A stretch of 64,000 nucleotides of DNA from Edaphobacter dinghuensis. Its GTDB lineage: Bacteria; Acidobacteriota; Terriglobia; Terriglobales; Acidobacteriaceae. The notes below the pieces were generated by a model, which saw only the letters and a program-made list of their open reading frames with translations, searched no databases and was not told the origin of the DNA. Below, in pieces: positions 1 through 9,406 of this stretch; the first letter of the stretch is position 1; the number at the start of each line of letters is the position of its first letter. Both the position numbers and the translations under genes were made by a program. The DNA lies in contig NZ_BMGT01000003.1 of the NCBI RefSeq assembly GCF_014640335.1, positions 851,149 through 915,148 of the forward strand. The letters run 5' to 3'.

Positions 1-1962
1 CTGGTGGGTGCGGTGTGCTCCGGATTGGCCGGCTATACCGGCATGTATGTTTCGATCCGCGCCAATATTCGAACGGCCTCGGCGGCGCGCGGGAGCTTGA
101 ACAAGGCGTTGCAGATTGCGTTGCGCGGCGGCGCTGTGACCGGCCTGGTCGTGGTGGCTCTTTCGCTGGTGGGCGTTGGCGTGTTGTTCCTGCTCTTTGG
201 CGGGCTGGAGAATCCGCAGTCGGTGCCGTACGAGCTGGTGGGATTTGGATTTGGAGCTTCGCTGGTGGCGCTGTTCGCGCAGCTTGGCGGCGGAATCTAT
301 ACCAAGGCAGCCGATGTGGGTGCTGATCTTGTCGGCAAGGTGGAGGCGGGAATCCCGGAGGACGATCCGCGCAACCCGGCTGTGATCGCAGACCTTGTAG
401 GCGACAACGTGGGCGACTGCGCAGGCCGTGGCGCAGACATCTTTGAATCGACCGCGGCAGAGAATGTCGGCGCGATGATTCTGGGCGCAGCGCTCTATCC
501 CGTCTTTGGAGTGAAGGGAATTCTGTTTCCGCTGATTATTCTGGCGATCAATCTGATTGCCAGCATCGCGGGAGTCTACGTCGTGAAGACGAACGAGACG
601 GAAGACCCGATGCGGGCGTTGAATCGCGGGTTTTATCTGACGTCGGTACTGGCTTTGATCGGGTTCGCCGTGGCGGTGTACACCATGCTCGACGGGCCGA
701 TGGTGAAACCGCTGTGGCTGCTGGGTTGCGGTGTGGTCGGCTTGATCACATCGTTCCTCTTCGTGTGGATCACGGAGTACTATACCGAGTCGCGCTACAG
801 GCCGGTGCAGTCGATTGCTGCTGCTTCGTTGACCGGGCCTGCAACAAATATCATCAGCGGCTTGGCGGTCGGCATGGAGACGCCTGCGCTCCCGGTGATT
901 GCGATCTCGGCGGCGCTGTTGTTGAGCTACTACTTCGGCGTGCAGGGCCTCAGCGGAGTCGCGGGCATCACCGACTATGCCAAGGGAATCTATGGAACGG
1001 CCCTCGCCACCATGGGAATGTTGAGCTGCGCGGCTTACATTCTGGCGATGGATACGTTTGGGCCGATCACGGACAACGCGGGCGGGATTATTGAGATGTC
1101 GAACCAGCCGGAGTCGATTCGCGAGCGCACCGACAAGCTGGACTCGGCGGGCAACACCACCAAGGCGCTGACCAAGGGCTATGCGATTGGCTCGGCTTCG
1201 CTGGCGGCGTTCCTGTTGTTCTCGGCTTATCTCGAAGAGATCAAGGTTATCGTGGCGGACAAGGTTCACCTTGCTGGCGGATACATGCCGCCGGGCTGGA
1301 GCTTCACTAACATCAATCTTGCGCAGGTGCCGGTGTTTGTCGGCGCGCTGTTGGGAGCGATGCTGACGTATCTCTTCAGCTCGATGGCGATCAAGGCGGT
1401 TGGGCGGACGGCGCAGATGATCGTGAAGGATGTTCGCGACCAGTTCAAGGAGAATCCGGGGATCATGGCCGGAACTTCAAAGCCGGACTATGGACGATGC
1501 GTCCACATCGTGACCGGAGCGGCGTTGAAGGAGATGGTGATGCCGGGGCTGCTGGTAGTCTGCATGCCGGTCGCGGTGGGGTTGATCTTCCGCCACTTCA
1601 GCGCGAGCTATCAGGCGACGTCGGAGATCTATGCGCCGGGAACGATTCTGCCGGTGCCTGCGATTGCAGGCATTCCGGTGAACCTTGCCGGAGCGGAGTC
1701 GGTTGCCGGACTGCTGATGGTTGGCACGATTGCAGGCATCCTGCTGGCGATGCTGATGAACAACGGCGGCGGCGCCTGGGACAATGCAAAGAAGTTTATC
1801 GAGACCGGGCAGTATGGCGGCAAGAAGTCGGAGGCGCACAAGGCTTCGGTGGTGGGGGATACGGTCGGCGATCCGTTCAAGGACACAGCTGGCCCGAGCC
1901 TGCATGTGCTGATCAAGCTGTTAGCTACGATTACGCTGGTTCTGGCTCCGCTGTTTGTTTAG
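1..1962 (+). CDS. hppA: K+-independent membrane-bound proton-translocating pyrophosphatase, 5' end outside window
   Basis: Integral membrane pump that hydrolyses cytoplasmic pyrophosphate and drives H+ outward. The frame is open from base 1, and the first visible residues match a family segment some 50-80 residues from the usual N-terminus, so the gene starts upstream. The catalytic motif DVGADLVGKVE is at residues 104-114 (counting from base 4), followed by the Asp-rich DNVGDCAGRGAD segment; many hydrophobic helices follow. The GNTTKALTKG segment has Lys387 and Thr390 where K+-dependent enzymes carry Ala and Gly/Ala. In this family that Lys/Thr pair marks K+-independent H+-PPases. A second Asp-rich site, GDTVGDPFKDTAGPS, is near the C-terminus. 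The family and K+ class are firm; proton rather than sodium transport is inferred from the class. Confidence 0.97.
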   Translation: MVGAVCSGLAGYTGMYVSIRANIRTASAARGSLNKALQIALRGGAVTGLVVVALSLVGVGVLFLLFGGLENPQSVPYELVGFGFGASLVALFAQLGGGIYTKAADVGADLVGKVEAGIPEDDPRNPAVIADLVGDNVGDCAGRGADIFESTAAENVGAMILGAALYPVFGVKGILFPLIILAINLIASIAGVYVVKTNETEDPMRALNRGFYLTSVLALIGFAVAVYTMLDGPMVKPLWLLGCGVVGLITSFLFVWITEYYTESRYRPVQSIAAASLTGPATNIISGLAVGMETPALPVIAISAALLLSYYFGVQGLSGVAGITDYAKGIYGTALATMGMLSCAAYILAMDTFGPITDNAGGIIEMSNQPESIRERTDKLDSAGNTTKALTKGYAIGSASLAAFLLFSAYLEEIKVIVADKVHLAGGYMPPGWSFTNINLAQVPVFVGALLGAMLTYLFSSMAIKAVGRTAQMIVKDVRDQFKENPGIMAGTSKPDYGRCVHIVTGAALKEMVMPGLLVVCMPVAVGLIFRHFSASYQATSEIYAPGTILPVPAIAGIPVNLAGAESVAGLLMVGTIAGILLAMLMNNGGGAWDNAKKFIETGQYGGKKSEAHKASVVGDTVGDPFKDTAGPSLHVLIKLLATITLVLAPLFV

Positions 1963-2002
1963 TGGGCGTTTGTTTAAAAACTGGTTGCATCGCTTGACAC
2001 AC

Positions 2003-2027
2003 AGGCCGCCTTGGTGAGAGGCGGCCT
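2003..2027 (+). terminator. Hairpin downstream of hppA
   Basis: Perfect 8-bp stem (aggccgcc / ggcggcct) with a 9-nt loop, 41 bp after the hppA stop. There is no T-run after it, so it may be a weak terminator or an RNA-stabilising hairpin. A longer reading of the next gene would begin with a TTG inside this hairpin, which is one reason to prefer the later start at 2095. Confidence 0.5.
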
Positions 2028-2094
2028 TGGTGCGTGGGGATGGAATAAAGCAGCCTCAAAACAGTACAATCACACCTTGGCAGAGGCAATAACG

Positions 2095-4278
2095 ATGGCT
2101 CGAAATATGGTGTCCAACTCGGTTGAAAAAAAGGTGGCGGAAGGAGAACTGACGCCAGAGCAGTTGATCCAGTTCTATCGACTGATGTACCTGTCGCGGC
2201 GGACGGACGATCGTGAGATTGTTCTGAAACGGCAGCAGAAGACCTTCTTCCAGATCTCGTGTGCGGGCCACGAAGCGTTGCTGGTTGCCGCCGGGATGGC
2301 AATGAAGCCGGGATACGACTGGTTCTTTCCGTACTATCGCGACCGTGCGATCTGCCTGGCGCTGGGCAATACCGTAGAGGAGCAGTTGTTGCAGGCGGTG
2401 GGTTCCGGCGAAGACATGGCCAGCGGTGGACGCCAGATGCCTTCGCATTGGACGAGCCGAAAGCTCAATGTAGTGACGCCGTCATCGGCGACGGCAACGC
2501 AGTGCTTGCATGCCATCGGCTGCGCCGAGGCAGGTCGATATTTTTCGCGCCATCCTGAGGCCGCGGCGAAGCACGAGGGCGACTACCGCGAGTTCAAGGA
2601 TGTGAAGTTTCACGGCGACGAGGTGGTGTACGTCTCGATCGGCGAAGGCTCGACGAGCCAGGGCGAGTTCTGGGAGTCGCTGAACACCGCAAGCAACGGC
2701 AAGCTGCCCGTCGTGTACGTGGTCGAGGACAACGGCTATGCGATCTCGACTCCGGTGGAGGCGAACACTCCCGGTGGAAATATCTCGCGGCTGATCGCGA
2801 ACTTTCCCAACTTCCACTTTGCCGAGATTGACGGCACCGATCCTATCGCCAGCTACAAGGCGATGGTGGAGGCGGTCGCCTATTGCCGCGCCGGACATGG
2901 CCCGGCGCTGGTGCATGGGCACGTTGTGCGGCCCTACTCCCACTCGATGAGCGAGGATGAGCGCGACTATCGCGCCCGCGCTGAGATCGATGCCGATGCC
3001 CTGCGCGATCCCATCTCGAAGATGCAGGTGTGGCTTCTGCGCGAGGGAATTCTCGACGCAGACGGAATCAACCGGTTAGAGCGCGAGGTCGATGAAGAAG
3101 TGTTGCGAGCGGCGGACCGCGCCGTTGCAGCCGCTGCACCTTCCACCGCGCGCGAGGCGATCCTGCGTCATGTCTATTCGGAGGATTTGAAGCCCACCGA
3201 CAAGCGCTTTGAATCGAAGCCCGTCGCCGCTGTCGATCAGAAGGATCAGGTCGAACGCACGATGGCCGACCTCATCAATACCTGCCTCAAGGACGAGATG
3301 CGTCGCGATGAAAGAATTGTGGTCTTCGGCGAAGACGTCGCCGATGCCACACGCGATCAGGCTCTGCGCGCAGGAGAGATCAAGGGCAAGGGCGGCGTCT
3401 TCAAGCTGACGGCGGGACTGCAAAAGGAGTTCGGCAACGATCGTTGCTGGAACTCGCCGCTGGCCGAGGCGAACATCGTCGGCCGCGCCATCGGCATGGC
3501 GGTTCGTGGATTAAAGCCTGTGGTGGAGATTCAGTTCTTCGACTACATCTGGCCCGCGATGCACCAGATGCGCAATGAGCTGTCAGTGATCCGCTGGCGG
3601 TCGAACGGCGAGTTCAATTGCCCGATTGTGATCCGCGTTCCGATTGGTGGCTACATCACGGGCGCGATCTATCACTCGCAGTCCGGCGAAAGCATCTTCA
3701 CGCACACGCCGGGAGTGCGCGTGGTCATGCCGTCGAATGCACTCGACGCACTCGGCCTGCTGCGGACAGCGATTCGTTGCGACGACCCCGTGTTGTTTCT
3801 GGAACACAAGCGGCTCTACCGCGAGACCTACGGGCGCGCCGTTTATCCGGGGCCGGACTACTGCATCCCGTTCGGCAAAGCGAATATCGTGCGACCGGGC
3901 AAAGATCTCACCGTCGTGACCTACGGTGCTGTTGTGCCTCGCGCATTGCAGGCGGCGCAGAAGCTGCATCGCGAAAAGGGAATCGACGTAGAGCTGATCG
4001 ACCTGCGCAGTCTCTCTCCTTATGACTGGGAGACAATTGCCGAAAGTGTGCGCAAGACGAACCGCGTGATTGTGGCGCATGAAGACATGCAGAGCTGGGG
4101 ATACGGTGCTGAGATCGCCGCTCGCATCGGCGACGAGCTGTTCCACGATCTCGATGCTCCGGTGCGCCGTGTGGCAGCGATGGATACGTTCGTAGCCTAT
4201 CAGCCGATTCTCGAAGATGTGATTCTGCCGCAGCCGGACGATCTGTATCGGGCGATGGCAGAGCTTGTCGCCTTTTGA
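2095..4278 (+). CDS. Fused alpha/beta E1 component of a 2-oxoacid (branched-chain type) dehydrogenase
   Basis: Thiamine-diphosphate E1 enzyme that decarboxylates a 2-oxoacid and passes the acyl group to a lipoyl E2. About 727 residues. The N-terminal half is E1-alpha, with the TPP/Mg motif seen as [11 protein letters not shown] followed after about 20 residues by VEDNGYAIS. The C-terminal half is a complete E1-beta: FGEDVA, the [17 protein letters not shown] segment, and a C-terminal transketolase-like domain. The start at 2095 (MARNMV) is preceded by a purine-rich ggcagagg about 8 nt upstream. No E2 or E3 gene lies nearby. The sequence is closest in feel to 2-oxoisovalerate dehydrogenase, but pyruvate or acetoin cannot be excluded as substrate. 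Confidence 0.9.
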   Translation: MARNMVSNSVEKKVAEGELTPEQLIQFYRLMYLSRRTDDREIVLKRQQKTFFQISCAGHEALLVAAGMAMKPGYDWFFPYYRDRAICLALGNTVEEQLLQAVGSGEDMASGGRQMPSHWTSRKLNVVTPSSATATQCLHAIGCAEAGRYFSRHPEAAAKHEGDYREFKDVKFHGDEVVYVSIGEGSTSQGEFWESLNTASNGKLPVVYVVEDNGYAISTPVEANTPGGNISRLIANFPNFHFAEIDGTDPIASYKAMVEAVAYCRAGHGPALVHGHVVRPYSHSMSEDERDYRARAEIDADALRDPISKMQVWLLREGILDADGINRLEREVDEEVLRAADRAVAAAAPSTAREAILRHVYSEDLKPTDKRFESKPVAAVDQKDQVERTMADLINTCLKDEMRRDERIVVFGEDVADATRDQALRAGEIKGKGGVFKLTAGLQKEFGNDRCWNSPLAEANIVGRAIGMAVRGLKPVVEIQFFDYIWPAMHQMRNELSVIRWRSNGEFNCPIVIRVPIGGYITGAIYHSQSGESIFTHTPGVRVVMPSNALDALGLLRTAIRCDDPVLFLEHKRLYRETYGRAVYPGPDYCIPFGKANIVRPGKDLTVVTYGAVVPRALQAAQKLHREKGIDVELIDLRSLSPYDWETIAESVRKTNRVIVAHEDMQSWGYGAEIAARIGDELFHDLDAPVRRVAAMDTFVAYQPILEDVILPQPDDLYRAMAELVAF

Positions 4279-4294
4279 TTGAAGGCGCTTAAGC

Positions 4295-4326
4295 AAAAAA
4301 AATGGGGTCCGCATTGCGCGGACCCC
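4295..4326 (-). terminator. Rho-independent terminator of the chemotaxis receptor gene
   Basis: 9-bp perfect stem (ggggtccgc / gcggacccc) with a 5-nt loop. On the minus strand a run of eight T follows it, one base after the stem. It lies between convergent genes, 18 bp beyond the receptor stop codon. The stem could also slow transcription arriving from the E1 gene on the plus strand, but the T-run serves the minus strand. Confidence 0.85.
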
Positions 4327-4343
4327 AAAGCGTTTGGGATAGG

Positions 4344-6056
4344 TTATGCGGGTTGAAAAGAAGCGGCCGTGCGCATCTCCGGCGCTTTGGGCGAGCGGAT
4401 CAACCGCGAATCAGCGGGAGACTGCAACCGGAAGCGGTCTACCTGCTGCTCGAGTGCAACGGCGGTGCTACGCAGCGATTCGATACCTGCTGCTGTGGTG
4501 GCCATCTCGGTAAGGTTGTCGTGGCTGAGCGAGTGGATGGAGTCGAGGCTTGCACTCGACTGGTCCGCCGCGGCAGCCTGTTGCGAAGCGGCGATGGCGA
4601 TCTGCGCGATCATGCGGTCGACGCGTTCCGCCATGCCGATGATCTTTTCGAGCGCCTCTCCAGCCTGCGTTGTGGTGACGACACCCTGTTGCACCGTCTC
4701 CGTTCCGCTCTCCATGCTGGCAATCGCGGTGCGGGTACGGTCCTGAATGCCCTGAATCATGCTGGCAATCTCGCCGGTGGCCTGCGCTGTGCTCTCGGCG
4801 AGGCGACGAACCTCTCCGGCGACGACGGCGAAGCCACGACCCTGGTCTCCGGCGCGTGCCGCTTCGATGGCTGCGTTGAGGGCGAGCAGGTTGGTCTTGC
4901 GTGCGATCTCGTCGATGACGGTGACGATCTGGCTGATGCGCCGGGAGTCGTCGCCGAGCAGGGTTACGGTCGATGAGGTATCGCTGACGGCAGTCGCGAT
5001 GGAGTGCATGTTGCCGAGCACTTCCTTGACGATAGTGCCGCCGTCGCGTGCGGTCTCGGCAGCGCTGCGTGCGGTCTCTGCGGCGGACTGCGTATGCCGC
5101 GAGACTTCAGCGATAGAGGCAGACATCTCCTGCATGGCCGTCGCAGCCTGTTGGGTCTGCTGGCTCTGCTGATCGATGCGGCGGTGAATCTGGTCGCTGG
5201 CGGTGCGCATGGAAGCTGCGCTGCCAGTGAGCGAGCCGGAGGTATGCACGACCGTGCCGATGATGCCGCTGAGGCTGGTCTGCATCTGCTGCATCGCGGT
5301 GGCAAGCGAGCCGATTTGATCCTGACTCTTTAAGTCGAGTGCTTCGCCGGTAAGGTCGCCTGCAGCAATCGCGTTAGCTCGTTCTGCAACAAGATCGACG
5401 CCCTTGGTGATGCGGCGAGCGAGGAAGGTGGAGATGACGCCACCGACGATAGCGCCGAAGATGGTCGCGAGCCACAGCGTCAGCAGCGTGGAACGGTTAG
5501 CGCGACGCAGTTGGACGAGTTCTTCGTTCGTCTGCGACATCTGCGACTGGGCCAGATCGGTGACGGTGGTGAAGAGCGATCTCTCGAGCGGCAGAATCTG
5601 ATTCTGCAAAGTGTCATAAGCCTGTGCGGTACCCTGCGAGGTCTTGGTCTCGTTCAGTGCCTCGACCTTCTCTTCGAGCGGCTTAAGCCTGGCCAGGCCG
5701 GATTGAAGCATGGCGAGTCGCGATGCGTCCGCGCCAAGGTCGAAGTGGGTGCTGTCCTGGCTCAGCTTGGCGACAGCAGCTTCGGCCATCTCAAACTGCT
5801 GCTTCCGGGACTCGCGGAAGCTGGCCGAGGTGGCCGGATCGAGTCCAAAGAGCATGTAGGACTCGAGGCTGCTGATCGTGCGGGTGAGATGCGAGTCGAC
5901 GTCGCGGCTGCCCATGATGATGGGGAGGCGGCTGGTGGTGACGACATCGGAGAGATGGTTGGCCTCTTCGATGCGGACATGCGCCGTATAGGCGCTGAGG
6001 AGCATGGCGATGATAAGAAAGCCGGTGCTGAGGCCGAGCTTGGATTCAAGTTTCAT
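4344..6056 (-). CDS. Methyl-accepting chemotaxis protein
   Basis: Inner-membrane chemoreceptor of 570 residues that signals to CheW/CheA. A short cytoplasmic start is followed by TM1 (about residues 8-25), a periplasmic four-helix-type sensing region of about 160 residues, TM2 (about 190-213, with [16 protein letters not shown]), a HAMP domain, and a long cytoplasmic coiled coil. The hairpin tip is clear: [20 protein letters not shown] and then [16 protein letters not shown], the CheA/CheW contact region. The C-terminus (FQPA) lacks the NWETF-type CheR pentapeptide. No other che genes are in the window, so it is an orphan receptor whose ligand cannot be predicted. Last gene of the minus-strand run from holB. 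Confidence 0.95.
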   Translation of the reverse strand: MKLESKLGLSTGFLIIAMLLSAYTAHVRIEEANHLSDVVTTSRLPIIMGSRDVDSHLTRTISSLESYMLFGLDPATSASFRESRKQQFEMAEAAVAKLSQDSTHFDLGADASRLAMLQSGLARLKPLEEKVEALNETKTSQGTAQAYDTLQNQILPLERSLFTTVTDLAQSQMSQTNEELVQLRRANRSTLLTLWLATIFGAIVGGVISTFLARRITKGVDLVAERANAIAAGDLTGEALDLKSQDQIGSLATAMQQMQTSLSGIIGTVVHTSGSLTGSAASMRTASDQIHRRIDQQSQQTQQAATAMQEMSASIAEVSRHTQSAAETARSAAETARDGGTIVKEVLGNMHSIATAVSDTSSTVTLLGDDSRRISQIVTVIDEIARKTNLLALNAAIEAARAGDQGRGFAVVAGEVRRLAESTAQATGEIASMIQGIQDRTRTAIASMESGTETVQQGVVTTTQAGEALEKIIGMAERVDRMIAQIAIAASQQAAAADQSSASLDSIHSLSHDNLTEMATTAAGIESLRSTAVALEQQVDRFRLQSPADSRLIRSPKAPEMRTAASFQPA

Positions 6057-6096
6057 GATGGTCCTTACCTATGCGGTGGTCGCCCGTGATTTTTGG

Positions 6097-6432
6097 CTAC
6101 TGAAGATCGCTTTTGAAGTTGACTTCGACTTCGGACTCAGAGGTGTCGGAGCCGGGCTCGAAGCGCCACCGCTTGACGGCATCCTCTGCCGCAGCAGCGA
6201 GCAGCGGGTGGCCGGATTCGACCTTGGTTTTGGCGACGGTGCCGTCGGGTTGAACGGTGACCATCAGAACAACGGTTCCGCCGACGTGCATGCGACGGGC
6301 GAGCTCGGGATAGCTGGGGGAGACTCGAGTGACGACGGCTCGATGAACATTGCCGGCAAAGGCGGCTCCGGCGCAGAGGAAGAGACTTCCTACGACGAGA
6401 AGGGGACGGGAAGAACGGAATGAGACTGCCAA
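6097..6432 (-). CDS. Small periplasmic TonB C-terminal-domain protein
   Basis: 111 residues. A signal peptide (about 1-26, ending AGAAFA) is followed directly by a TonB_C-type domain: RVSPSYPELARRMHVGGTV, then VTVQPDGTVAKTKV and AVKRWRFEP, the usual beta-alpha-beta pattern. It lacks the transmembrane anchor plus Pro-rich linker of a real TonB, so it cannot transmit ExbBD energy in the usual way. Stand-alone TonB_C domains occur in Acidobacteria as periplasmic proteins of unknown role. It sits 49 bp after the CYTH gene and 40 bp before the chemoreceptor on the same strand. Confidence 0.85.
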   Translation of the reverse strand: MAVSFRSSRPLLVVGSLFLCAGAAFAGNVHRAVVTRVSPSYPELARRMHVGGTVVLMVTVQPDGTVAKTKVESGHPLLAAAAEDAVKRWRFEPGSDTSESEVEVNFKSDLQ

Positions 6433-6481
6433 GTAAAACCTCCGGGATACAGAGGTTGTATCGGCAGAGATGGCGAGAGCT

Positions 6482-7084
6482 TTAGCGGGAGGTCAGAACA
6501 GGGGTGGGGATTGCCTTGAAAGTGAGGTGTTCGGCGGTGCTGCCCGTGCGCTGCTTCCAGGTGAGAAAGAGCGTGCCATAGCTGTCGGTGATGCAGGTCG
6601 TGGAGTCGATCCCGAGCTCAGCGATGGTCTGGTCGATCCAGTCGGGAGGGCCTTCGAGCTCGACGTAGTTGCCGATGGGTGTCTCGTCGATGACGAGATG
6701 GGCGGAGTGTTCGATAGTGTGCGACCACTCCGTGCGGAACTTTTCGTAGGTGAAGACGGGAGCGTAGCCGAGCTGCTGGAAGATCTCGGAGAGTGCGGGG
6801 CCGTCGGCGACAGTGGTTTCGGTCTCGATGCGGATCTTGTAGCGGGTGGTGTCGATGGAGGCTTGATCGGGCTGGCGCTTGTGAGTGACGGTGCAGAGCT
6901 CGCCGTACTGGCGGATGCGAAGAAGTTGTTTTTTTGCGCGGAGATCGCGGGCAGGCGTGTCGTAGAGGGTGTTGTGCTCGAAGGTGCGCGGCGTATCGAG
7001 ATGGAAGCCGAGCTGGGGAAGACGGGCCTGAAGTGCGGCGGGATCGGAGATGGGGAATTTGAGTTCGATCTCTGCGCTTTGCAT
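6482..7084 (-). CDS. CYTH-domain protein (class IV adenylate cyclase / thiamine-triphosphatase superfamily)
   Basis: 200 residues from the chosen ATG (MQSAEIELKF). The CYTH signature ExExK is at the very N-terminus (E5, E7, K9). Further charged strands typical of the triphosphate tunnel follow: LLRIRQYG, VTHKRQ, YKIRIETETTV, KFRTEW and YVELEGP. CYTH enzymes bind organic or inorganic triphosphate with divalent metal; members are CyaB-like cyclases, thiamine triphosphatases or tripolyphosphatases. The sequence does not decide which. A longer start at 7135 would run into the sua5 coding region and spoil the N-terminal motif position. It begins 16 bp after sua5 on the same strand. Confidence 0.88.
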   Translation of the reverse strand: MQSAEIELKFPISDPAALQARLPQLGFHLDTPRTFEHNTLYDTPARDLRAKKQLLRIRQYGELCTVTHKRQPDQASIDTTRYKIRIETETTVADGPALSEIFQQLGYAPVFTYEKFRTEWSHTIEHSAHLVIDETPIGNYVELEGPPDWIDQTIAELGIDSTTCITDSYGTLFLTWKQRTGSTAEHLTFKAIPTPVLTSR

Positions 7085-7100
7085 TGGTTGAGTATACGAG

Positions 7101-8090
7101 CTACTTCGTTCGCGCTGCTTTTTCGAGGCGGTCACGAATGGCGAGGCCGACTCCGCTGGCTTCGGGCAGCGGGCAGAGGATGATCGTTACGCCGCGGTTG
7201 TCGAGTTCGCGCAGACCGGCGAAGAGACGCTGTGCCAGCGCTTCGCCGTCGTTCCATGAGGCCCAGGGGAAGACTTCGGTGGAGGGTCTTGCCGTCCAGC
7301 CTTGAGGGAGCAGGATGCCGATTTTTTCTTCTACATTCCGTTCTTCCTGTTGGTGCAATTCATTCTCGCTGGCTACGAGGATCAGCTTTGCGCGAGGAGC
7401 GTAGTGGCGAATGCCGACGCCGGGCGAGGGAAGGCTGGCTGGATTTTCCTGCGGGGCTGCGATGGGTTGGAAGATGCGAACGGGGCCAGCGACTTGTTCG
7501 ATCATCGCGGGAGTTATGGCTCCGGGGCGATAGATCAGCATCGGGTTTTGGTTGGGGTCGAGGACGGTGGATTCGACTCCGACTGTTGTTGGGCCGCCGT
7601 CGAGGACGGCGTCGATGCGGCCGTCGAGGTCTTCGAGGACGTGATCGGCGGTCGTCGGGCTGGTGTGACCGAAGCGGTTGGCGCTGGGCGCTGCGATGGG
7701 AACTCCGGCGGCGCGGATGAGGGCGAGCGCGAGCGGATGCGATGGCATTCTGACGCCGACGAGCGGTCTTCCGGCGGTGATTGCGTCTGGCACTTCGGGG
7801 GTTCGTGGAAGCAATAACGTTAGCGGTCCAGGCCAGAAGTTTTGGATTAACTTTTCTGCTTGAGTTATTGAAAATGCTAGTTTTGCAAGCATTGCCTGAT
7901 CGCTGACGTGAACGATCAGCGGATCCCACGAGGGGCGGCCTTTGGCGGCGAAGATTTTGGCTACGGCGGCTTCGTCAAGAGCGTTGGCTCCGAGTCCGTA
8001 GACGGTTTCAGTCGGAAAAGCGACGGTGCCGCCTTCGCGGAGGATCTTTGCTGCTTGTTCTATTTCGCTGGGTTGGAGGCGAAGTGTCAT
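7101..8090 (-). CDS. L-threonylcarbamoyladenylate synthase (Sua5/YwlC type)
   Basis: Makes threonylcarbamoyl-AMP from Thr, bicarbonate and ATP, the first step of the t6A37 tRNA modification; cytoplasmic. 329 residues, the two-domain Sua5 length rather than the short TsaC form. The N-terminal YrdC domain has GGTVAFPTETVYGLGA, the KGRP loop and the PSANRFGHTSPT nucleotide segment. The linker GVGIRHYAP matches the tyrosine-containing linker of Sua5, then a C-terminal Rossmann-like domain. The ATG at 8090 overlaps the holB stop as ATGA, so translation is probably coupled; longer starts would read far into holB. Confidence 0.95.
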   Translation of the reverse strand: MTLRLQPSEIEQAAKILREGGTVAFPTETVYGLGANALDEAAVAKIFAAKGRPSWDPLIVHVSDQAMLAKLAFSITQAEKLIQNFWPGPLTLLLPRTPEVPDAITAGRPLVGVRMPSHPLALALIRAAGVPIAAPSANRFGHTSPTTADHVLEDLDGRIDAVLDGGPTTVGVESTVLDPNQNPMLIYRPGAITPAMIEQVAGPVRIFQPIAAPQENPASLPSPGVGIRHYAPRAKLILVASENELHQQEERNVEEKIGILLPQGWTARPSTEVFPWASWNDGEALAQRLFAGLRELDNRGVTIILCPLPEASGVGLAIRDRLEKAARTK

Positions 8091-9229
8091 CTTGCTGAGA
8101 GTGCTAGTTGTCCGGCGAAGGCGTCGAGGGAGAGCGAGCGCAGGAGGTTGCGGCGGAGGCCGCTGTAGACCTGATCGAGGCCGCGAGCCGCGCCTTCGAT
8201 CCACTGGAAGGAGAGCGTCTGCGAGAGGCGGTCGAGTTCGGGGCGAAGGTCGGTATTGCGGATCAGCTCGGGCGTTCCGGCGCCGAGGAGCAGAAGGTCT
8301 TCGAGCAGGAGCGAGAGCGAGCGCAGCAGCGCGGTGGTCTTTTGCTGGCCTTCGGCTCCGGCGCGATAGGTTTCCGTCATCTTGAAGAGCGCGGTGTGAT
8401 CGGGATCGGAGGCGGCGTTGCGAAGGAGCAGGAGAGCGTCGGCGCGAGCGGCGGTGTAAGCGGCGAGGTCGAAGCCAAGGGCTTTGCCAGCGGCTCCTTG
8501 CGCGAGCCGAGCGATGAGCGTGCGCTGCTTGGCGGGAACGTCGGGGCGACGGTCGGCGAGCAGCATCTCGATCTCTTCGACGGGTAGCGCGCCGAGACGA
8601 ACGGTGGCGCAGCGGGAGCGAATGGTGGGCAAAAGTTCGCCGGGGTTTTCGGCGAGGATGATGATGTGGACTGTCGCTGGCGGCTCTTCGAGGACCTTGA
8701 GCAGGGAATTGGCCGCTTCTTTCATGAAGCTGGCGGCGGTGAGGATGAAGGTTTTTTTGGGCGCTTCGGAGGGAAGGTAGTGCGAGCGCTGGATGACGGT
8801 GCGGACCTGTCCGAGCTTGATGAGAAGCTGCGGCGGGTCGGGCGGAATGATGAGAACGTCGGGGTGAGGCTGGACGAGGACGCGGGTGTCTTTTTTGTCG
8901 GTCTCGCGCAGCTCTTCGCGGGCGGCCACGGCCTTGTCGACCTCGTCTTCGAGGTTAGCGGCGGAGGCGATGCGGGTGCAGTTATGGCAGACTCCGCAGA
9001 AGCTGGCGAGCGACTGGCCGTTCGACCACAAATCTCGCGGCTGGCGCTCGCACTCGACCGCCATGGCCAGCATGAGAGCGAGGGTGTATTTTCCGGCTCC
9101 GCTGGGCCCGGCGAGGATGAGCGAGTGCGGCAGGCGACCGGCGGCGATGGCGGTGCGCAGATGCTCAACGGCGCTGGAGTTGCCGAGGAAGTCGTTGAAG
9201 GTGGTGGGGAAGCCTGCGGTTTGTGTCAT
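8087..9229 (-). CDS. holB: DNA polymerase III subunit delta'
   Basis: Clamp-loader subunit of the replicative polymerase, 380 residues. AAA+ features: Walker A GPSGAGKY at 41-48, a four-Cys zinc module (VEC, then CGVC and HNC), the sensor region AANSLLKVLEEPP, and the SRC arginine-finger motif in TIRSRCATVRLG. A helical C-terminal collar domain follows. In many bacteria holB neighbours tmk; here tmk is about 19 kb away, next to a P450. First gene of a minus-strand run; its stop overlaps the sua5 start by 4 bp. Ribosome binding sequence is poor: a ggggagg lies about 14 nt upstream of the ATG. Confidence 0.95.
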   Translation of the reverse strand: MTQTAGFPTTFNDFLGNSSAVEHLRTAIAAGRLPHSLILAGPSGAGKYTLALMLAMAVECERQPRDLWSNGQSLASFCGVCHNCTRIASAANLEDEVDKAVAAREELRETDKKDTRVLVQPHPDVLIIPPDPPQLLIKLGQVRTVIQRSHYLPSEAPKKTFILTAASFMKEAANSLLKVLEEPPATVHIIILAENPGELLPTIRSRCATVRLGALPVEEIEMLLADRRPDVPAKQRTLIARLAQGAAGKALGFDLAAYTAARADALLLLRNAASDPDHTALFKMTETYRAGAEGQQKTTALLRSLSLLLEDLLLLGAGTPELIRNTDLRPELDRLSQTLSFQWIEGAARGLDQVYSGLRRNLLRSLSLDAFAGQLALSAR

Positions 9230-9251
9230 CTTCGGTGCGGTAACCTCCCCT

Positions 9252-9320
9252 GTACTTAAGTACTAAAGTCTTCAAAAGAAAGAACCTAAGTCCAAACTTT
9301 AGTCTGTATCCAGTCTGTAT
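9252..9320 (-). promoter_or_regulatory. Possible control region of holB: palindrome and tandem direct repeat
   Basis: The 177-bp gap between holB and the next upstream gene holds a perfect 12-bp palindrome, gtacttaagtac (9252-9263), 23 bp before the holB start. It also holds two copies of agtctgtat spaced by two bases (9301-9309 and 9312-9320). I could not assign clear -35/-10 boxes. The repeats could be protein binding sites; this is inference only. Confidence 0.3.
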
Positions 9321-9406
9321 TTGATTCTAGCTTGGGTTAAATGAAAAGTCCCGGCAAATGCCGGCTCCCCCCTCAACTTCACTCCCTGATCCGCAGTGCA
9401 AAGACG

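Noticed and set aside
4302..4976. Plus-strand frames opposite the chemoreceptor gene
   Set aside because: Shadows of the receptor signalling domain; no start signal and no family pattern.
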